From Nonomuraea sp. NEAU-A123 (GTDB lineage Bacteria > Actinomycetota > Actinomycetes > Streptosporangiales > Streptosporangiaceae): a stretch of DNA of 64,000 nucleotides. The stretch covers positions 99,715-163,714 of the forward strand of contig NZ_JAHFZZ010000025.1 in assembly GCF_018603905.1 (NCBI RefSeq). Direction: 5' to 3'. Position numbers and translations under genes: made by a program. Below the pieces are notes generated by a model. The model did not search any database. It was not told the origin of the DNA and saw only the letters and a program-made list of their open reading frames with translations. Each line of letters opens with the position of its first letter. Within the stretch, counting starts at the first letter, position 1. Positions 16,783 through 25,120 of the stretch are shown one piece after another.

Positions 16783-17115
16783 ACATCCTGCTACCGGACG
16801 CACGGCCGATGTGGTCCTGACCGCCACACGTATCGGCCGGTCTCCGGAAACACTGACCGGGGGGTGACTCAAGCCGCCTGCGGTGTACGCGACCGACCCG
16901 GCCAGAATGACCCTTGAACTGTTTGAACAGGTACAAATACTTCTCGAACCGCAGGAGCGTCTTGCCCTGTCCTGATCAGTGGATCGTGACGCAGTTCACA
17001 GCTACCAGGGAATGGCCGATCACAATTTACTTGTTCGGACAATCAATGACGCGATGAGCGCCAGGCAAGTGGCGCCGCCCCAAGCGGCGACCTTCTCGGA
17101 ACAAGGAATGTGATC
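16783..17115. promoter_or_regulatory. Intergenic region with promoter of the ene-reductase gene
   Basis: No credible gene lies here. A palindrome CTGTT-TG-AACAG occurs near 16920. TTGT-TCGG-ACAA (17031-17042), in an AT-rich patch, is a candidate repressor site for the downstream flavoenzyme gene. AAGGAA lies seven bases before its ATG. Old Yellow Enzyme genes are often controlled by TetR-type repressors, but none is encoded next to it. Confidence 0.35.
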
Positions 17116-18183
17116 ATGCCTACGGCATTTGACTCTTTCGAGCTGGGCGGCAAGCGCTTGGCCAACCGCATCGCCATGGCCCCCATGACCCGCAGCCGCG
17201 CCTACGACCCCGGCGCCAGCCCGACCGAACTGATGGCGACCTACTACGCGCAGCGGGCCGGCGCTGGCCTGATCGTCACCGAAGGCACCCAGCCGTCGGC
17301 GATCGGCCAGGGCTATCCCGACACCCCGGGACTGCACTCCGCCGAGCAGGTCGCCGCCTGGCGGCAGGTGACCGACGCCGTGCACGGTGCGGGCGGCGTG
17401 ATCTTCGCCCAGCTCATGCACACCGGCCGGATCGGCCATCCCAGCCTGCTGCCGGACGGCCTGCACCCGGTCGCGCCCTCCGCCGTGGCGGCCAACGGGC
17501 AGGTCTACACCCGCCAGGGTCCCCAGGACTTCGTCACTCCCAGGGAACTGACCGAGGCCGAGATCGCCCAGACCATCGGCGACTTCGCCACCGCGGCCCG
17601 CAACGCCATCGCCGCCGGCTTCGACGGCGTCGAACTCCACGGCGCCAACGGCTACCTGATCCAGCAGTTCCTCGCCCCCAACACCAACCGCCGCACCGAC
17701 GGCTGGGGCGGCACGGTCGACGGCCGGATCCGCTTCGCCGTCGAGGTGGCGACCGCGGTGGTGCAGGCCATCGGCGGCGACAAGGTGGGCCTGCGCATCT
17801 CGCCCGGCAACCCCTACAACGACATCGCCGAGGACGACGTGGAGGAGACCTACGGCGCCCTGGTGGCGCGGCTGGCCCCGCTCGGCCTGGCCTACCTGCA
17901 CCTGGTGGAGAGCGCCGACCGCGATTTGACCCGCCGCCTGCGCAAGGAATGGCCCGGCGCGTTCATCCTCAACCCGTTCACCCACCCCGCCCCCACCGGG
18001 TCGGAGGCGCTGGAACTGGTGGAGGACGGCACCGCCGACATGATCGCCTTCGGCGCGCTGTTCCTGGCCAACCCCGACCTGCCCGCCCGTCTCGCGGCCG
18101 GCGGCCCGTACAACGCCCCCGACCCCGTCGCCTTCTTCGGCGGCGACCACCGCGGCTACACCGACTACCCCGTCCTCACCTGA
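17116..18183 (+). CDS. Ene-reductase of the Old Yellow Enzyme family
   Basis: 355 aa FMN-dependent oxidoreductase that reduces activated C=C bonds (and often nitroesters or N-ethylmaleimide) with NADPH. Characteristic positions are visible: N-terminal RIAMAPMTRSRA, the beta-barrel GLIVTEGTQPS, FAQLMHTGR with the flavin-contacting His, HGANGYLIQQFLAPNTNRR giving the His/Asn pair that anchors the substrate, and the C-terminal phosphate-binding MIAFGALFLANPDLP. The ATG at 17116 is preferred over GTG 17110 because AAGGAA lies seven bases upstream. Monocistronic and followed by a very strong terminator. Full length, no anomalies. Confidence 0.9.
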   Translation: MPTAFDSFELGGKRLANRIAMAPMTRSRAYDPGASPTELMATYYAQRAGAGLIVTEGTQPSAIGQGYPDTPGLHSAEQVAAWRQVTDAVHGAGGVIFAQLMHTGRIGHPSLLPDGLHPVAPSAVAANGQVYTRQGPQDFVTPRELTEAEIAQTIGDFATAARNAIAAGFDGVELHGANGYLIQQFLAPNTNRRTDGWGGTVDGRIRFAVEVATAVVQAIGGDKVGLRISPGNPYNDIAEDDVEETYGALVARLAPLGLAYLHLVESADRDLTRRLRKEWPGAFILNPFTHPAPTGSEALELVEDGTADMIAFGALFLANPDLPARLAAGGPYNAPDPVAFFGGDHRGYTDYPVLT

Positions 18184-18205
18184 TCCCTGCCCGGAGGCGA
18201 TCAGC

Positions 18206-18240
18206 ATGACGCCCGGCCGGTCATCCCGGCCGGGCGTCAT
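18206..18240. terminator. Strong bidirectional terminator
   Basis: A perfect 15-bp stem ATGACGCCCGGCCGG / CCGGCCGGGCGTCAT with a 5-nt loop (18221-18225) lies between the ene-reductase gene and the leftward GntR remnant. It would serve both strands. Confidence 0.75.
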
Positions 18241-18264
18241 CACGGTTCACCGCACAGCCGCTCT

Positions 18265-18441
18265 CTAGGGCTCCGTCGCCATGCCCAGTGCGCATGACGT
18301 GCTGGTCAGATGGCGCTTTACGGCGTCCAGCGCCGCGTTGGCGTCACCGGCCCGTACGGCCTTGGCGATGTCGAGGTGCTCTTGCAAGATCGTCTCGATC
18401 CGGCGCGGGCCACGGAACGCCGACTCACCCATCGAACTCAT
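18265..18441 (-). pseudogene. GntR/FadR-family regulator, C-terminal FCD remnant
   Basis: 58 codons with GPRRIETILQEHLDIAKAVR and DANAALDAVKRHL, the last helices of the FCD ligand-binding domain of FadR-type GntR regulators. The winged-helix DNA-binding domain and most of the FCD domain are absent. The remnant begins with an ATG overlapping the stop of the dioxygenase-like gene (ATGA), so it is still translatable. It can no longer bind DNA. The junction looks like a deletion that fused the end of a regulator to the next operon. Confidence 0.6.
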
Positions 18442-19361
18442 CCTGTTTGGTGCGCGCCGGTCATCAACCCGGCCAGGTCCTCTGGCCGCAGGAACGACGG
18501 CGGTGGCGGTGGCCCCCAGCTGAACAGGCCCTTGGCGCCTTCGATGGCTTCCGGCGTCCAGAGTTGGTCGTCGACGATGCAATCCATGTCGGAGTAGTAC
18601 TCGGAGAAGTTCCCCGCCGGATCTTTGAGGTACCAGAAGAAGTTGGACCCGGCGTGATGCCTGCCCAGCCCCCACACATGCCGTTCGGGGTGGTCTTCCA
18701 GCATCGCGGTGGCGCCGCGACCGACCTCGTCGATGTCGTCGACCTGCCACGAGCTGTGGTGCAGGAACTCCACCGGCGCCGCCAGTACGAGCACATTGTG
18801 ATGGTCGGTGGAGCAGCGCAGGAACGCGCCCTTGCCGGTGATCTCGTCGCTGAGTTTGAACCCGAGCCCGTCGGTGAAGAACCGCCGGGTGGCCTCGTAG
18901 TCGGTCGAGCCCATGACGACGTGGCCGAGCTTGCGCGGTCGCACCGGTCCGGTGCGCAGGACGGCGGGCGCGCGGCTGGTCAACCGCTCGAACCGCCCGG
19001 GACCGTTGTACGAGGCCGCCGGGACCGGGGCCTGCCGCACCGGTTCGGCTACCCGCACCACCGCCCGGAACCCGGCGACCGGCTCCAGCGCGGTGACCGA
19101 GTCCGCGTCGCACGTCACCGGCACGCTGAGCCGGTTCAACCGGTCTGCCACGGCGTCGAGGTCGTCACCGTGTTCGGCACGGACGACGACCTCGACCAGC
19201 CGCCGGGTCGCGGCGGGCACCAGCCGTAGCTGGCGTCCCCCGTCCCGTGTGGACAGCCAGCCATCCGGCTCCGGGGCGAGGCCGAACTCGGTGTAGTAGT
19301 TCCGGGTGTCCGCGATGTTGGGCACACCGACGGTGATTGACGACAGCCCGTGTAACGGCAT
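18438..19361 (-). CDS. VOC-superfamily extradiol dioxygenase-like protein
   Basis: 307 aa with two vicinal-oxygen-chelate modules (residues about 5-135 and 145-270). The metal ligands of extradiol (catechol 2,3-) dioxygenases appear in the second half: GHVVMG with the first His, HHSSWQVDD with the second, and NFSEYYSDMD with the Glu. It would open a catechol-type ring at the meta position with Fe(II) and O2. Start ATG at 19361; a GGGAGGT-like site lies upstream on the leftward strand. The truncated GntR remnant downstream overlaps by ATGA. The native aromatic substrate is not readable; BphC/HpaD-like enzymes are the nearest type. Confidence 0.78.
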   Translation of the reverse strand: MPLHGLSSITVGVPNIADTRNYYTEFGLAPEPDGWLSTRDGGRQLRLVPAATRRLVEVVVRAEHGDDLDAVADRLNRLSVPVTCDADSVTALEPVAGFRAVVRVAEPVRQAPVPAASYNGPGRFERLTSRAPAVLRTGPVRPRKLGHVVMGSTDYEATRRFFTDGLGFKLSDEITGKGAFLRCSTDHHNVLVLAAPVEFLHHSSWQVDDIDEVGRGATAMLEDHPERHVWGLGRHHAGSNFFWYLKDPAGNFSEYYSDMDCIVDDQLWTPEAIEGAKGLFSWGPPPPPSFLRPEDLAGLMTGAHQTG

Positions 19362-19677
19362 TGCGACCTCCTGGGAACGGACGGGAAGGCGACATCAGTG
19401 GCCGGCGACCATGCGATGGCGCATCTGACCAGTTCGACGCCGGGGGCGAGGAAGCGCTGTGGTGTGCGACCGAGCCTGGCGCTCAGAGATGTCCTGCCCC
19501 ACCGGCACGCCCGCCACGTACGACCAGGCGACGTCGGTCACCAAGCTGAGCCGCCCGGACACGTGTTAGCCACCTTCATGTGGGCTATTTCCTCATAATT
19601 CGTCGTCCGGCACAGCACCGGGCGGGATGCTAACTGTCTAATCCGCAGCACCAGAGACTCGATCTCCACGGGCGCCG
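19362..19677. other. Intergenic stretch, no gene recognised
   Basis: Open frames carry no motif. An imperfect hairpin (TAGCCAC...GTGGGCTA near 19567-19588) followed by T-rich sequence is the only structure seen. The section leads into several gene remnants. Confidence 0.35.
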
Positions 19678-19857
19678 GTGGTCAAGGGTGATCTCGATGA
19701 TCCGCATTCCCTCGATGCCGCGCTCGGCGGTGCGTACGGGGTCTACAGCGTGCAGACGTTCATGGGCCCGGACGGGATCGAGGGCGAGGAGCGTCAGGGC
19801 CGCGCGGTCGCCGAGGCGGCGGCGCGGGCCAAGGTCGAGCACTCCGTGTACGCAGCG
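19678..19857 (+). pseudogene. NmrA-family NAD(P)-binding protein, internal fragment
   Basis: The translation VVKGDLDDPHSLDAALGGAY, then GVYSVQTFMGPDGIEGEERQ and ending VEHSVYA, matches the second beta-alpha unit of NmrA-like atypical short-chain dehydrogenases. The glycine-rich N-terminal nucleotide loop and the whole C-terminal substrate domain are absent. Frame and similarity stop abruptly at about 19857. No ribosome binding site; not functional. Confidence 0.6.
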
Positions 19858-19880
19858 CGTCTCGGGGCGAGGAGCGTCAC

Positions 19881-19988
19881 ATGGGTGATCGCGTTCTCCG
19901 ACTCGGTTTCCTCGCCGGACCGTCCGGGTCGGCGAAGGAATGGACGGCGCTCGCCAAGCGCGCGGAAGACCTCGGCTGCTCGACCTAG
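19881..19988 (+). pseudogene. Luciferase-like (LLM-class F420) oxidoreductase, N-terminal fragment
   Basis: 35 codons reading LRLGFLAGPSGSAKEWTALA then KRAEDLGCST and a TAG. This is the first beta-strand and helix of luciferase-like, usually F420-dependent, monooxygenases. A good AGGAG site precedes the ATG, so the original start survives. Downstream fragments in other frames (for example ERLGVREVTLGV near 20045) may be its decayed remainder. Confidence 0.5.
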
Positions 19989-20098
19989 CCCTGGTCGGAC
20001 GCTGAGCCGCGATTCGGCATTGCGACGTTCACCAGCGTCTCGCCGAGCGGCTGGGCGTTCGCGAAGTGACGCTCGGCGTGACGGTGGCGGCGGGATCG

Positions 20099-20690
20099 TC
20101 ACACGTCGGTGATACGGATTCCCGCGTGTGCCTTGTAACGGCGGTTGATCGCGATCAGGTTGGCGGTCAGCGCCTCCACCTGGTGGGCGTTGCGCAGCCG
20201 CCCGCCGTACACGCCCCGCATGCCCGGCACCGCGTCGGCCAGCGCGCGCACGAGGTCGGTGGCCTCGCGATCGTCGCCGAGGACGAGCACGTCGGTGTGC
20301 AGCTCGGGGATCGACAGGTCGGCGAGGTGTACCGCCGACACGTGGTGGAACGCGGCCGTCACCCGGGACTCCGGCAGCAGCTTCTCCGCCTGCTGCGCGG
20401 CGCTCCCCTCCTCGACGGGGAGCGCGAACGGGCCCTGCTTGTCGAAGCCGAGCGGGTTCACGCAGTCGATGACGATCTTGCCGGCGAGCTGGTCCCGCAG
20501 CGAGGCCAGCAGCTCACTGTGGCCCTCCCACGGCACCGCGACGAGCACGACGTCCGCCATGGCGGCTGTGTCCTGGTTGTCCATGCCGGTCACGCCGTCA
20601 CCCAGCTCGGCGGCGGCCGTCTCGGCACGCTCGGCACTCCGTGAGCCGATGATCACCTTGATGCCGGCCTTGGCCCAGCGCGGTGCAGGA
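20099..20690 (-). pseudogene. NADPH:F420 oxidoreductase (NpdG-like), 5'-truncated
   Basis: The reading frame carries most of an F420-dependent NADP reductase: WAKAGIKVIIGSRSAERA, ADVVLVAVPWEGHSELLASL, GKIVIDCVNPLGFDKQG, RVTAAFHHVSAVHL, and the C-terminal GVYGGRLRNAHQVEALTANL. The start of the protein, with the GGTGxxG nucleotide loop, is missing. Upstream of about 20690 the sequence switches to unrelated frames. The remaining 190 codons could be translated only from a foreign start. The intact enzyme moves hydride between NADPH and coenzyme F420; this copy probably cannot bind NADPH. Confidence 0.7.
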
Positions 20691-20770
20691 CGTCGTCCCT
20701 CTCGGACACCTGCTGACCTCGTCCAGCCCGGCACCGGCGATGCGCCCGTTGGCGAGATGGCAGGCGTCGT

Positions 20771-21022
20771 GGTGCCGACGCCTTCGTCGCGGCGGTCCGT
20801 GATGCCGGGGTGCGACTCGTCGGGCTCAACTTCTTCGCCGGGAACATGCCCGAAGGCGACCGTGGCATCGTCACGTCGGCAGCACGCGACGTCGGCGTGG
20901 TCATCCCGCTCGGCGGCGCCGTGGCCCAGCTGATCGCCGCTCTCGTCGCGCGCGGTGATGGCGACCTCGACCACTCCGGCCTGTTCAAGCTCGTCGAAGT
21001 GCTGTCCGGCCGCACCGAGTAG
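20771..21022 (+). pseudogene. Hydroxypyruvate isomerase / tartronate semialdehyde reductase deletion fusion
   Basis: One open frame joins two unrelated pieces. The first (about 20774-20870) reads ADAFVAAVRDAGVRLVGLNF then FAGNMPEGDRGIV, an internal segment of hydroxypyruvate isomerase (Hyi). The second reads ARDVGVVIPLGGAVAQLIAA then GDGDLDHSGLFKLVEVLSG, the C-terminus of 2-hydroxy-3-oxopropionate reductase (GarR). Adjacent hyi-garR genes are common in glyoxylate metabolism, so a deletion removing the end of one and most of the other explains the fusion. No start codon with a ribosome binding site. Confidence 0.65.
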
Positions 21023-21056
21023 TTCGATCGCTCTCGCACAGGACACCCGGCATGTC

Positions 21057-21656
21057 TCATCCGCAGGCGGCTTCGACCAGCAGGGCCACCGCGACCGCTC
21101 CCGGATCCAGGACGCCGCGGGCCACTTCACCCACGTAGCTCGCCCGGCCGCGCTTGGCGAGCAGCTCCGCGGTGGCCTCGGCACCGGATCGCGCGGCGGC
21201 GGCCGCGGCGGCCAGGGCCTCGTGGATGCCGCCGGTCGCCGCCGCGAGGGCCTCGGCGGCGGGGGCCATGGCGTCCACCATGGTCTTGTCTCCCGGTTTA
21301 GCGCCGCCGAGCCGCTGCACGGTCGAGGTTCCGTCGGTGAAGCCGCGGGCCAGGTCGGCCACGCCGACTGTCGGGGCGCGGGTCGCCTTCGCCAGGTTTC
21401 GGAACCACATGCCGAACAGCGGGCCGGACGTCCCGCCCGTGTTCAGGAAGGCGGTCGAGACCACGTCGAACACGTCACCAGGGGTGGCGGTCTCGGTGGC
21501 GTCGAGCGCGGTGCGGGCACGGCCGAGGGCCGACCGCAGGTTGGCGCCGAAGTCGCCGTCGCCTGTTCTCCGGTCGAGGTCGGTGAGAGTCTGCTGCTCG
21601 CGGTCGAAGGCGGCGAAGAACCGGCCCATCCACTCCCGCGCGTCGGATCCGTTCAT
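21057..21656 (-). CDS. dhaL: Dihydroxyacetone kinase subunit DhaL
   Basis: 199 aa nucleotide-binding subunit. With DhaK it phosphorylates dihydroxyacetone, using ATP directly or a bound ADP recharged by a phosphotransfer protein. Visible motifs are TDLDRRTGDGDFGANL near residues 24-39 (the Mg-coordinating aspartates), GGTSGPLFG and KPGDKTMVDAM. ATG 21656 is chosen because GAAAGG lies six to seven bases upstream. A GTG at 21671 overlapping the dhaK stop (GTGA) would add five residues. No DhaM phosphotransfer subunit is encoded nearby. Confidence 0.87.
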   Translation of the reverse strand: MNGSDAREWMGRFFAAFDREQQTLTDLDRRTGDGDFGANLRSALGRARTALDATETATPGDVFDVVSTAFLNTGGTSGPLFGMWFRNLAKATRAPTVGVADLARGFTDGTSTVQRLGGAKPGDKTMVDAMAPAAEALAAATGGIHEALAAAAAAARSGAEATAELLAKRGRASYVGEVARGVLDPGAVAVALLVEAACG

Positions 21657-21667
21657 GTGAAAGCCTT

Positions 21668-22669
21668 TCACCAGGTCAGGGCGGGCGTGCGTACGGGCGC
21701 GTCCCAGAGCGCGACACGGGTGTCGTCGGCGCGGACCAGCGTGATCGACAGACCGGCCATGTCGAGCGACGTGACGTACGGACCGACCAGGCTGCGCGCC
21801 ACCTCGATGCCGCGCCCGGCCAGTTGCCGGTGCACGGCCCGGTGCACCAGCGCCAGTTCGAGACCGTGCGTGGCGCCGAGGGAGTTGACCACGACGAACA
21901 CGCCGTCGCCCCGGCCGAGGCCGAGCGCGGCGACCAGCCGGTCGAGCAGGTCGGCGGTGAGCTCGTCGGCGCTCGCGTACGGCCGCCGGCCGATGCCCCG
22001 CTCGCCATGGATGCCGACGCCCAGCTCGACCTCGTCGTCGGCCAGTTCCCAGGCGGGAGCCCGCTCGCCGGGGTGCGCACCGGCGGCCAGCGCGATGCCC
22101 ATGCTGCGGGCGTCCCCGACCACTTCCCGGCCGAACCGGGCCAGCCGCGGCAACTCGGCCCCTTGCTCGGCCAGAGCGCCACAGAGTTTCTCGACCACCA
22201 CGACCGCCGCCGTGCCGCGCCGTCCGGGCCCTTCACCGTCGGCGCGTTCGGAGGCCAGGTCGTCGTCGACGAGGACCTGCTCGACGGCGGCGCCCTCGTC
22301 ACCGGCGATCTCGGCGGCGATCCGGAAGTTGAGCACGTCGCCGGTGTAGTTCTTGACGATCTGCAGGACGCCTTGACCAGTGTCCACCGCGGTCGTCGCG
22401 GCCGACACCTGCAACGCGGTCGGGCTGGCGAACACCGCGCCGGGCACGGCCGCGTCGAGCATGCCGGTGCCGACGAAGCCGGCGTGCAGCGGCTCGTGCC
22501 CGGAGCCGCCTCCCGACACGAGGGCGACTTTGCCGGTGGCGGGTTTCGCCCGGGTCACGTACGCGGGCTCGGGGTTCAGCCTCAGGAGTCCCGGATGCGC
22601 CAGGACCAGCCCTTCGAGCGCTTCGGGAACCACGTGTTCGGGGTCGTTGAGAAACTGTCGTCGGCTCAT
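21668..22669 (-). CDS. dhaK: Dihydroxyacetone kinase subunit DhaK
   Basis: 333 aa substrate-binding subunit. Dihydroxyacetone forms a hemiaminal with a histidine, here His221 in VGIHGERG. Also visible are SGGGSGHEP (residues 52-60) with the other active-site His, the nucleotide-fold region VKNYTGDVLNF, and VVVNSLGATHGLEL. Length is normal. An AGGAGA site lies about 11 bases before the ATG. It forms an operon with dhaL and diverges from the GntR/ABC/dehydrogenase/aldolase/kinase operon. That arrangement fits a pathway yielding dihydroxyacetone or a related triose. Confidence 0.88.
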   Translation of the reverse strand: MSRRQFLNDPEHVVPEALEGLVLAHPGLLRLNPEPAYVTRAKPATGKVALVSGGGSGHEPLHAGFVGTGMLDAAVPGAVFASPTALQVSAATTAVDTGQGVLQIVKNYTGDVLNFRIAAEIAGDEGAAVEQVLVDDDLASERADGEGPGRRGTAAVVVVEKLCGALAEQGAELPRLARFGREVVGDARSMGIALAAGAHPGERAPAWELADDEVELGVGIHGERGIGRRPYASADELTADLLDRLVAALGLGRGDGVFVVVNSLGATHGLELALVHRAVHRQLAGRGIEVARSLVGPYVTSLDMAGLSITLVRADDTRVALWDAPVRTPALTW

Positions 22670-22699
22670 GCGCAGCCTTGTCTCCTGTGTAACAAGCTC

Positions 22700-22762
22700 T
22701 TGACGTGCTGGAAAACTAACGCCTACATTGCTCCTTGTCCAGACTGTACGTCTTGTACGTAC
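22700..22762 (+). promoter_or_regulatory. Divergent control region dhaK / gntR with repeated TGTACGT sites
   Basis: A rightward promoter TTGACG (22700-22705), 18-bp spacer and TACATT (22724-22729) predicts a start near 22736. Just downstream lie two direct copies of TGTACGT (22745-22751 and 22754-22760). The second sits inside the palindrome GTACGTAC (22755-22762). They are placed where the GntR protein could repress its own operon, and perhaps the divergent dhaKL. Confidence 0.5.
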
Positions 22763-22794
22763 CAGGGCACTGACCTCAGATTATGGAGTCCTCC

Positions 22795-23610
22795 GTGAAC
22801 AGACCCGACGACGGCAAAGCCATCAACCGCGTCTCGGTCGAGCCCTACTACCTCCAGCTGGCCGACCGGATCCGCAAGCAGATCTCGGACGGCACCCTCG
22901 CCATGGGCGACCGCCTGCCGAGCGAGGGCGAACTGGCCACCACCTGGAACCTCTCCCGGGCCACCGTCCGTGAGGCGCTCCGGCTGCTGGAAGAGCAGGG
23001 CTGGGTCACCCGCATCGCCCGTCGCGGCGCGTTCGCCTCGATGCCGCCACAGCGGGGATGGCTGCTGCAGGGTCGTGAGGGTTTCTTCGAGGACGAGGTC
23101 GAAGGTCGCCAGCGCCAGGTGATCACTCAGGTGCTGCGCGCCGAGCAGGTGCCGCTGCCGGAGTCGGCCGTCGAGGCGCTCCAGCTACCTCCGGGCAGTC
23201 ACGGCTACGTCCTCGAGCGGCTCCGCGAGCTCGACGGCAAGGTCGCTCTGTTCTCCATCAACTACCTGCCCCCGCAGATCGGGACCTTGGTGTCGCGCAG
23301 CGACGTCCCGACCGGCGGCGGCTCACTCAACAGCACCCTGCGCAAGGCGGGCTACGCCGTCGCCAGCGCGTCCCGCACGGTCGAGGCCGTCGCCGCGGAG
23401 GGTGGCATCGCCGACCTGCTCCAGGTGTCCTCCGGCACGCCGCTCCTGAAGATCAAGTCGACCTCCTGGGATACGAACCTCGTGGCCTTCGATCACCACG
23501 AGGTCTGGGTACGCAGCGATGTCGTCCACGTCGAGATCCAGGTCGGCGCCCCCACACCGGCCTCCACCACCTCACACTCCCCCGAGATCGGCCGGATCGT
23601 CAGCCCCTGA
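22795..23610 (+). CDS. GntR-family (HutC/UTRA) transcriptional regulator
   Basis: 271 aa. N-terminal winged helix at about 8-80 (YYLQLADRIRKQISDGTLAM, LPSEGELATTWNLSRATVRE) and a C-terminal UTRA-type ligand domain at about 100-255 (RQVITQVLRAEQVPLPESAV, YVLERLRELDGKVALFSINY, TSWDTNLVAFDHHEVWVRSD). GTG 22795 is preferred since GGAG lies six bases upstream; ATG 22783 would add four residues but has no such site. It heads the sugar/polyol operon and is separated from it by a hairpin, suggesting that a fixed fraction of transcripts ends after the regulator. The ligand is probably a phosphorylated pathway intermediate, as is usual for this subfamily. Confidence 0.87.
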   Translation: MNRPDDGKAINRVSVEPYYLQLADRIRKQISDGTLAMGDRLPSEGELATTWNLSRATVREALRLLEEQGWVTRIARRGAFASMPPQRGWLLQGREGFFEDEVEGRQRQVITQVLRAEQVPLPESAVEALQLPPGSHGYVLERLRELDGKVALFSINYLPPQIGTLVSRSDVPTGGGSLNSTLRKAGYAVASASRTVEAVAAEGGIADLLQVSSGTPLLKIKSTSWDTNLVAFDHHEVWVRSDVVHVEIQVGAPTPASTTSHSPEIGRIVSP

Positions 23611-23636
23611 CCCCGCCGAGGACGTAACCGAACCCG

Positions 23637-23660
23637 GGCCCGCCGCCGAGGCGGCGGGCC
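23637..23660 (+). terminator. GC-rich hairpin between regulator and transporter genes
   Basis: GGCCCGCCGCC / GGCGGCGGGCC can pair over 11 bp with a minimal loop. It lies between the gntR stop and the ribosome binding site of the binding-protein gene, so it may attenuate read-through. Confidence 0.5.
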
Positions 23661-23692
23661 GGTCCACCCCTGCCCGTTTCCAGGAGGACTCC

Positions 23693-25054
23693 ATGCGTCT
23701 CCGCAACAGAAGAATCAGCGCGGCGCTGCTGGTCATCGGCACCATGGCCGCCGCCTCAGCCTGCTCAGACCCCACCGCCGGGAAGGACGCCGCGGGCAAC
23801 GTCACGATCACCGTGGCGCTCGCGGCGAACCCGCAGATGAAGACCGCCGAAGGCCTGATCTCCGACTTCGAGCAGAAGAACCCCGGCATCAAGGTCAAGT
23901 TCACCACTCTGCCGGAGAACGACCTGCGCCCCGCCGTCACCAAGGACGTCGCCACGAAGGCCGGCCAGTACGACGTGACGATGATCGGCAGTTACGAAGT
24001 GCCGATCTGGGCGAAGAACGGATGGATCGTTCCACTCGACGACTACGTCGCCAAAGACACCGCCTGGGATTCGGGCGACGTACTGCAGCCGATCAAGGAC
24101 ATCGTCTCGGCCGACGGCAAGCTCTACGGCGCTCCGTTCTACGGCTCCAGCTCTTTCCTCTTCTACCGCAAGGACCTCGCCAAGAAGGCCGGCGTGACGA
24201 TCCCCGAGCAGCCCACCTGGGAACAGGTCGCCGAGGCCGCGGCCAAGATGGACGACAAGCAGGCCGGCGTCTCGGGCATCTGCCTGCGCGGCCTGCCCGG
24301 CTGGGGGCAGAACCTGGCCCCGCTGACCACGGTCATCAACACCTTCGGCGGGCGCTGGTTCGACGAGAAGTGGCAACCGCAGCTCACCTCGCCCGAGACC
24401 ACCAAGGCCGTGCAGTTCTACGTGGATCTGCTGCGCGAGCACGGCCAGCCCGACGCCGCCAAGGACGGCTGGGAGGGCTGCCTGCAGCAGATCACCCAGG
24501 GCAAGACCGCGATGTGGTACGACGACACGGTCTTCGCCGGCTCCGTCCTGCAGCAGGCCACCCCGGAGATCAAGGACAACGTGGGTTTCGCTCTGGCGCC
24601 GGTGGAGAAAACTGAGGCCTCCGGCTGGCTGTGGTCCTGGGGGCTGGGGATCACTCAATCCAGCAAGAACAAGGACGCCGCCTGGAAGTTCGTCTCGTGG
24701 GCGACCAGCAAGGACTACATCAAGCTGGCCGGGACCAAGGCCGGCTGGGACTCGATCCCGCCCGGCTCGCGCGCCTCGACGTACACGATCCCGGACTATC
24801 AGCACGCGGCCAAGTCCTACGCCGACCTGACCCTGAAGTCGATCAACGCGGCCAAGCCGAAGCAGCCGACCGTCCAGCCGGTGCCCTACACCGGGGTGCA
24901 GTACGTGCAGATCCCGGAGTTCACCGACATCGGCGACTACGTCTCCCAGCAGATCGCGGGCGCCATCAGTGGCACCCAGACCGTGCCGCAGGCGCTGCGG
25001 AAGTCCCAGACGTACACCGAGAGCGCCGTCAAGAAGGCCGGTTACCTCAAGTAG
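23693..25054 (+). CDS. Carbohydrate ABC transporter substrate-binding lipoprotein
   Basis: 453 aa extracellular binding protein of the CUT1 type (family 1 solute-binding). The signal ends in MAAASAC with the lipidated Cys at about residue 23. The mature part shows SDFEQKNPGIKVKFTTLPEN, DVTMIGSYEVPIWAKNGWI, FYGSSSFLFYRKDLAKKAGV, and a C-terminal GLGITQSSKNKDAAWKFVSW. This pattern is close to sorbitol/mannitol (SmoE-like) and other alditol-binding proteins. GGAGGAC ribosome binding site before ATG. Followed after 66 bases by two permease genes. Polyol binding is likely but the exact sugar is not readable. Confidence 0.85.
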   Translation: MRLRNRRISAALLVIGTMAAASACSDPTAGKDAAGNVTITVALAANPQMKTAEGLISDFEQKNPGIKVKFTTLPENDLRPAVTKDVATKAGQYDVTMIGSYEVPIWAKNGWIVPLDDYVAKDTAWDSGDVLQPIKDIVSADGKLYGAPFYGSSSFLFYRKDLAKKAGVTIPEQPTWEQVAEAAAKMDDKQAGVSGICLRGLPGWGQNLAPLTTVINTFGGRWFDEKWQPQLTSPETTKAVQFYVDLLREHGQPDAAKDGWEGCLQQITQGKTAMWYDDTVFAGSVLQQATPEIKDNVGFALAPVEKTEASGWLWSWGLGITQSSKNKDAAWKFVSWATSKDYIKLAGTKAGWDSIPPGSRASTYTIPDYQHAAKSYADLTLKSINAAKPKQPTVQPVPYTGVQYVQIPEFTDIGDYVSQQIAGAISGTQTVPQALRKSQTYTESAVKKAGYLK

Positions 25055-25120
25055 CCGCCCGGGTGGCGTCGCGAAGGCCACCACCCGCGACGCCACCCGA
25101 CAACCAGGAAAAGGTAGGAC

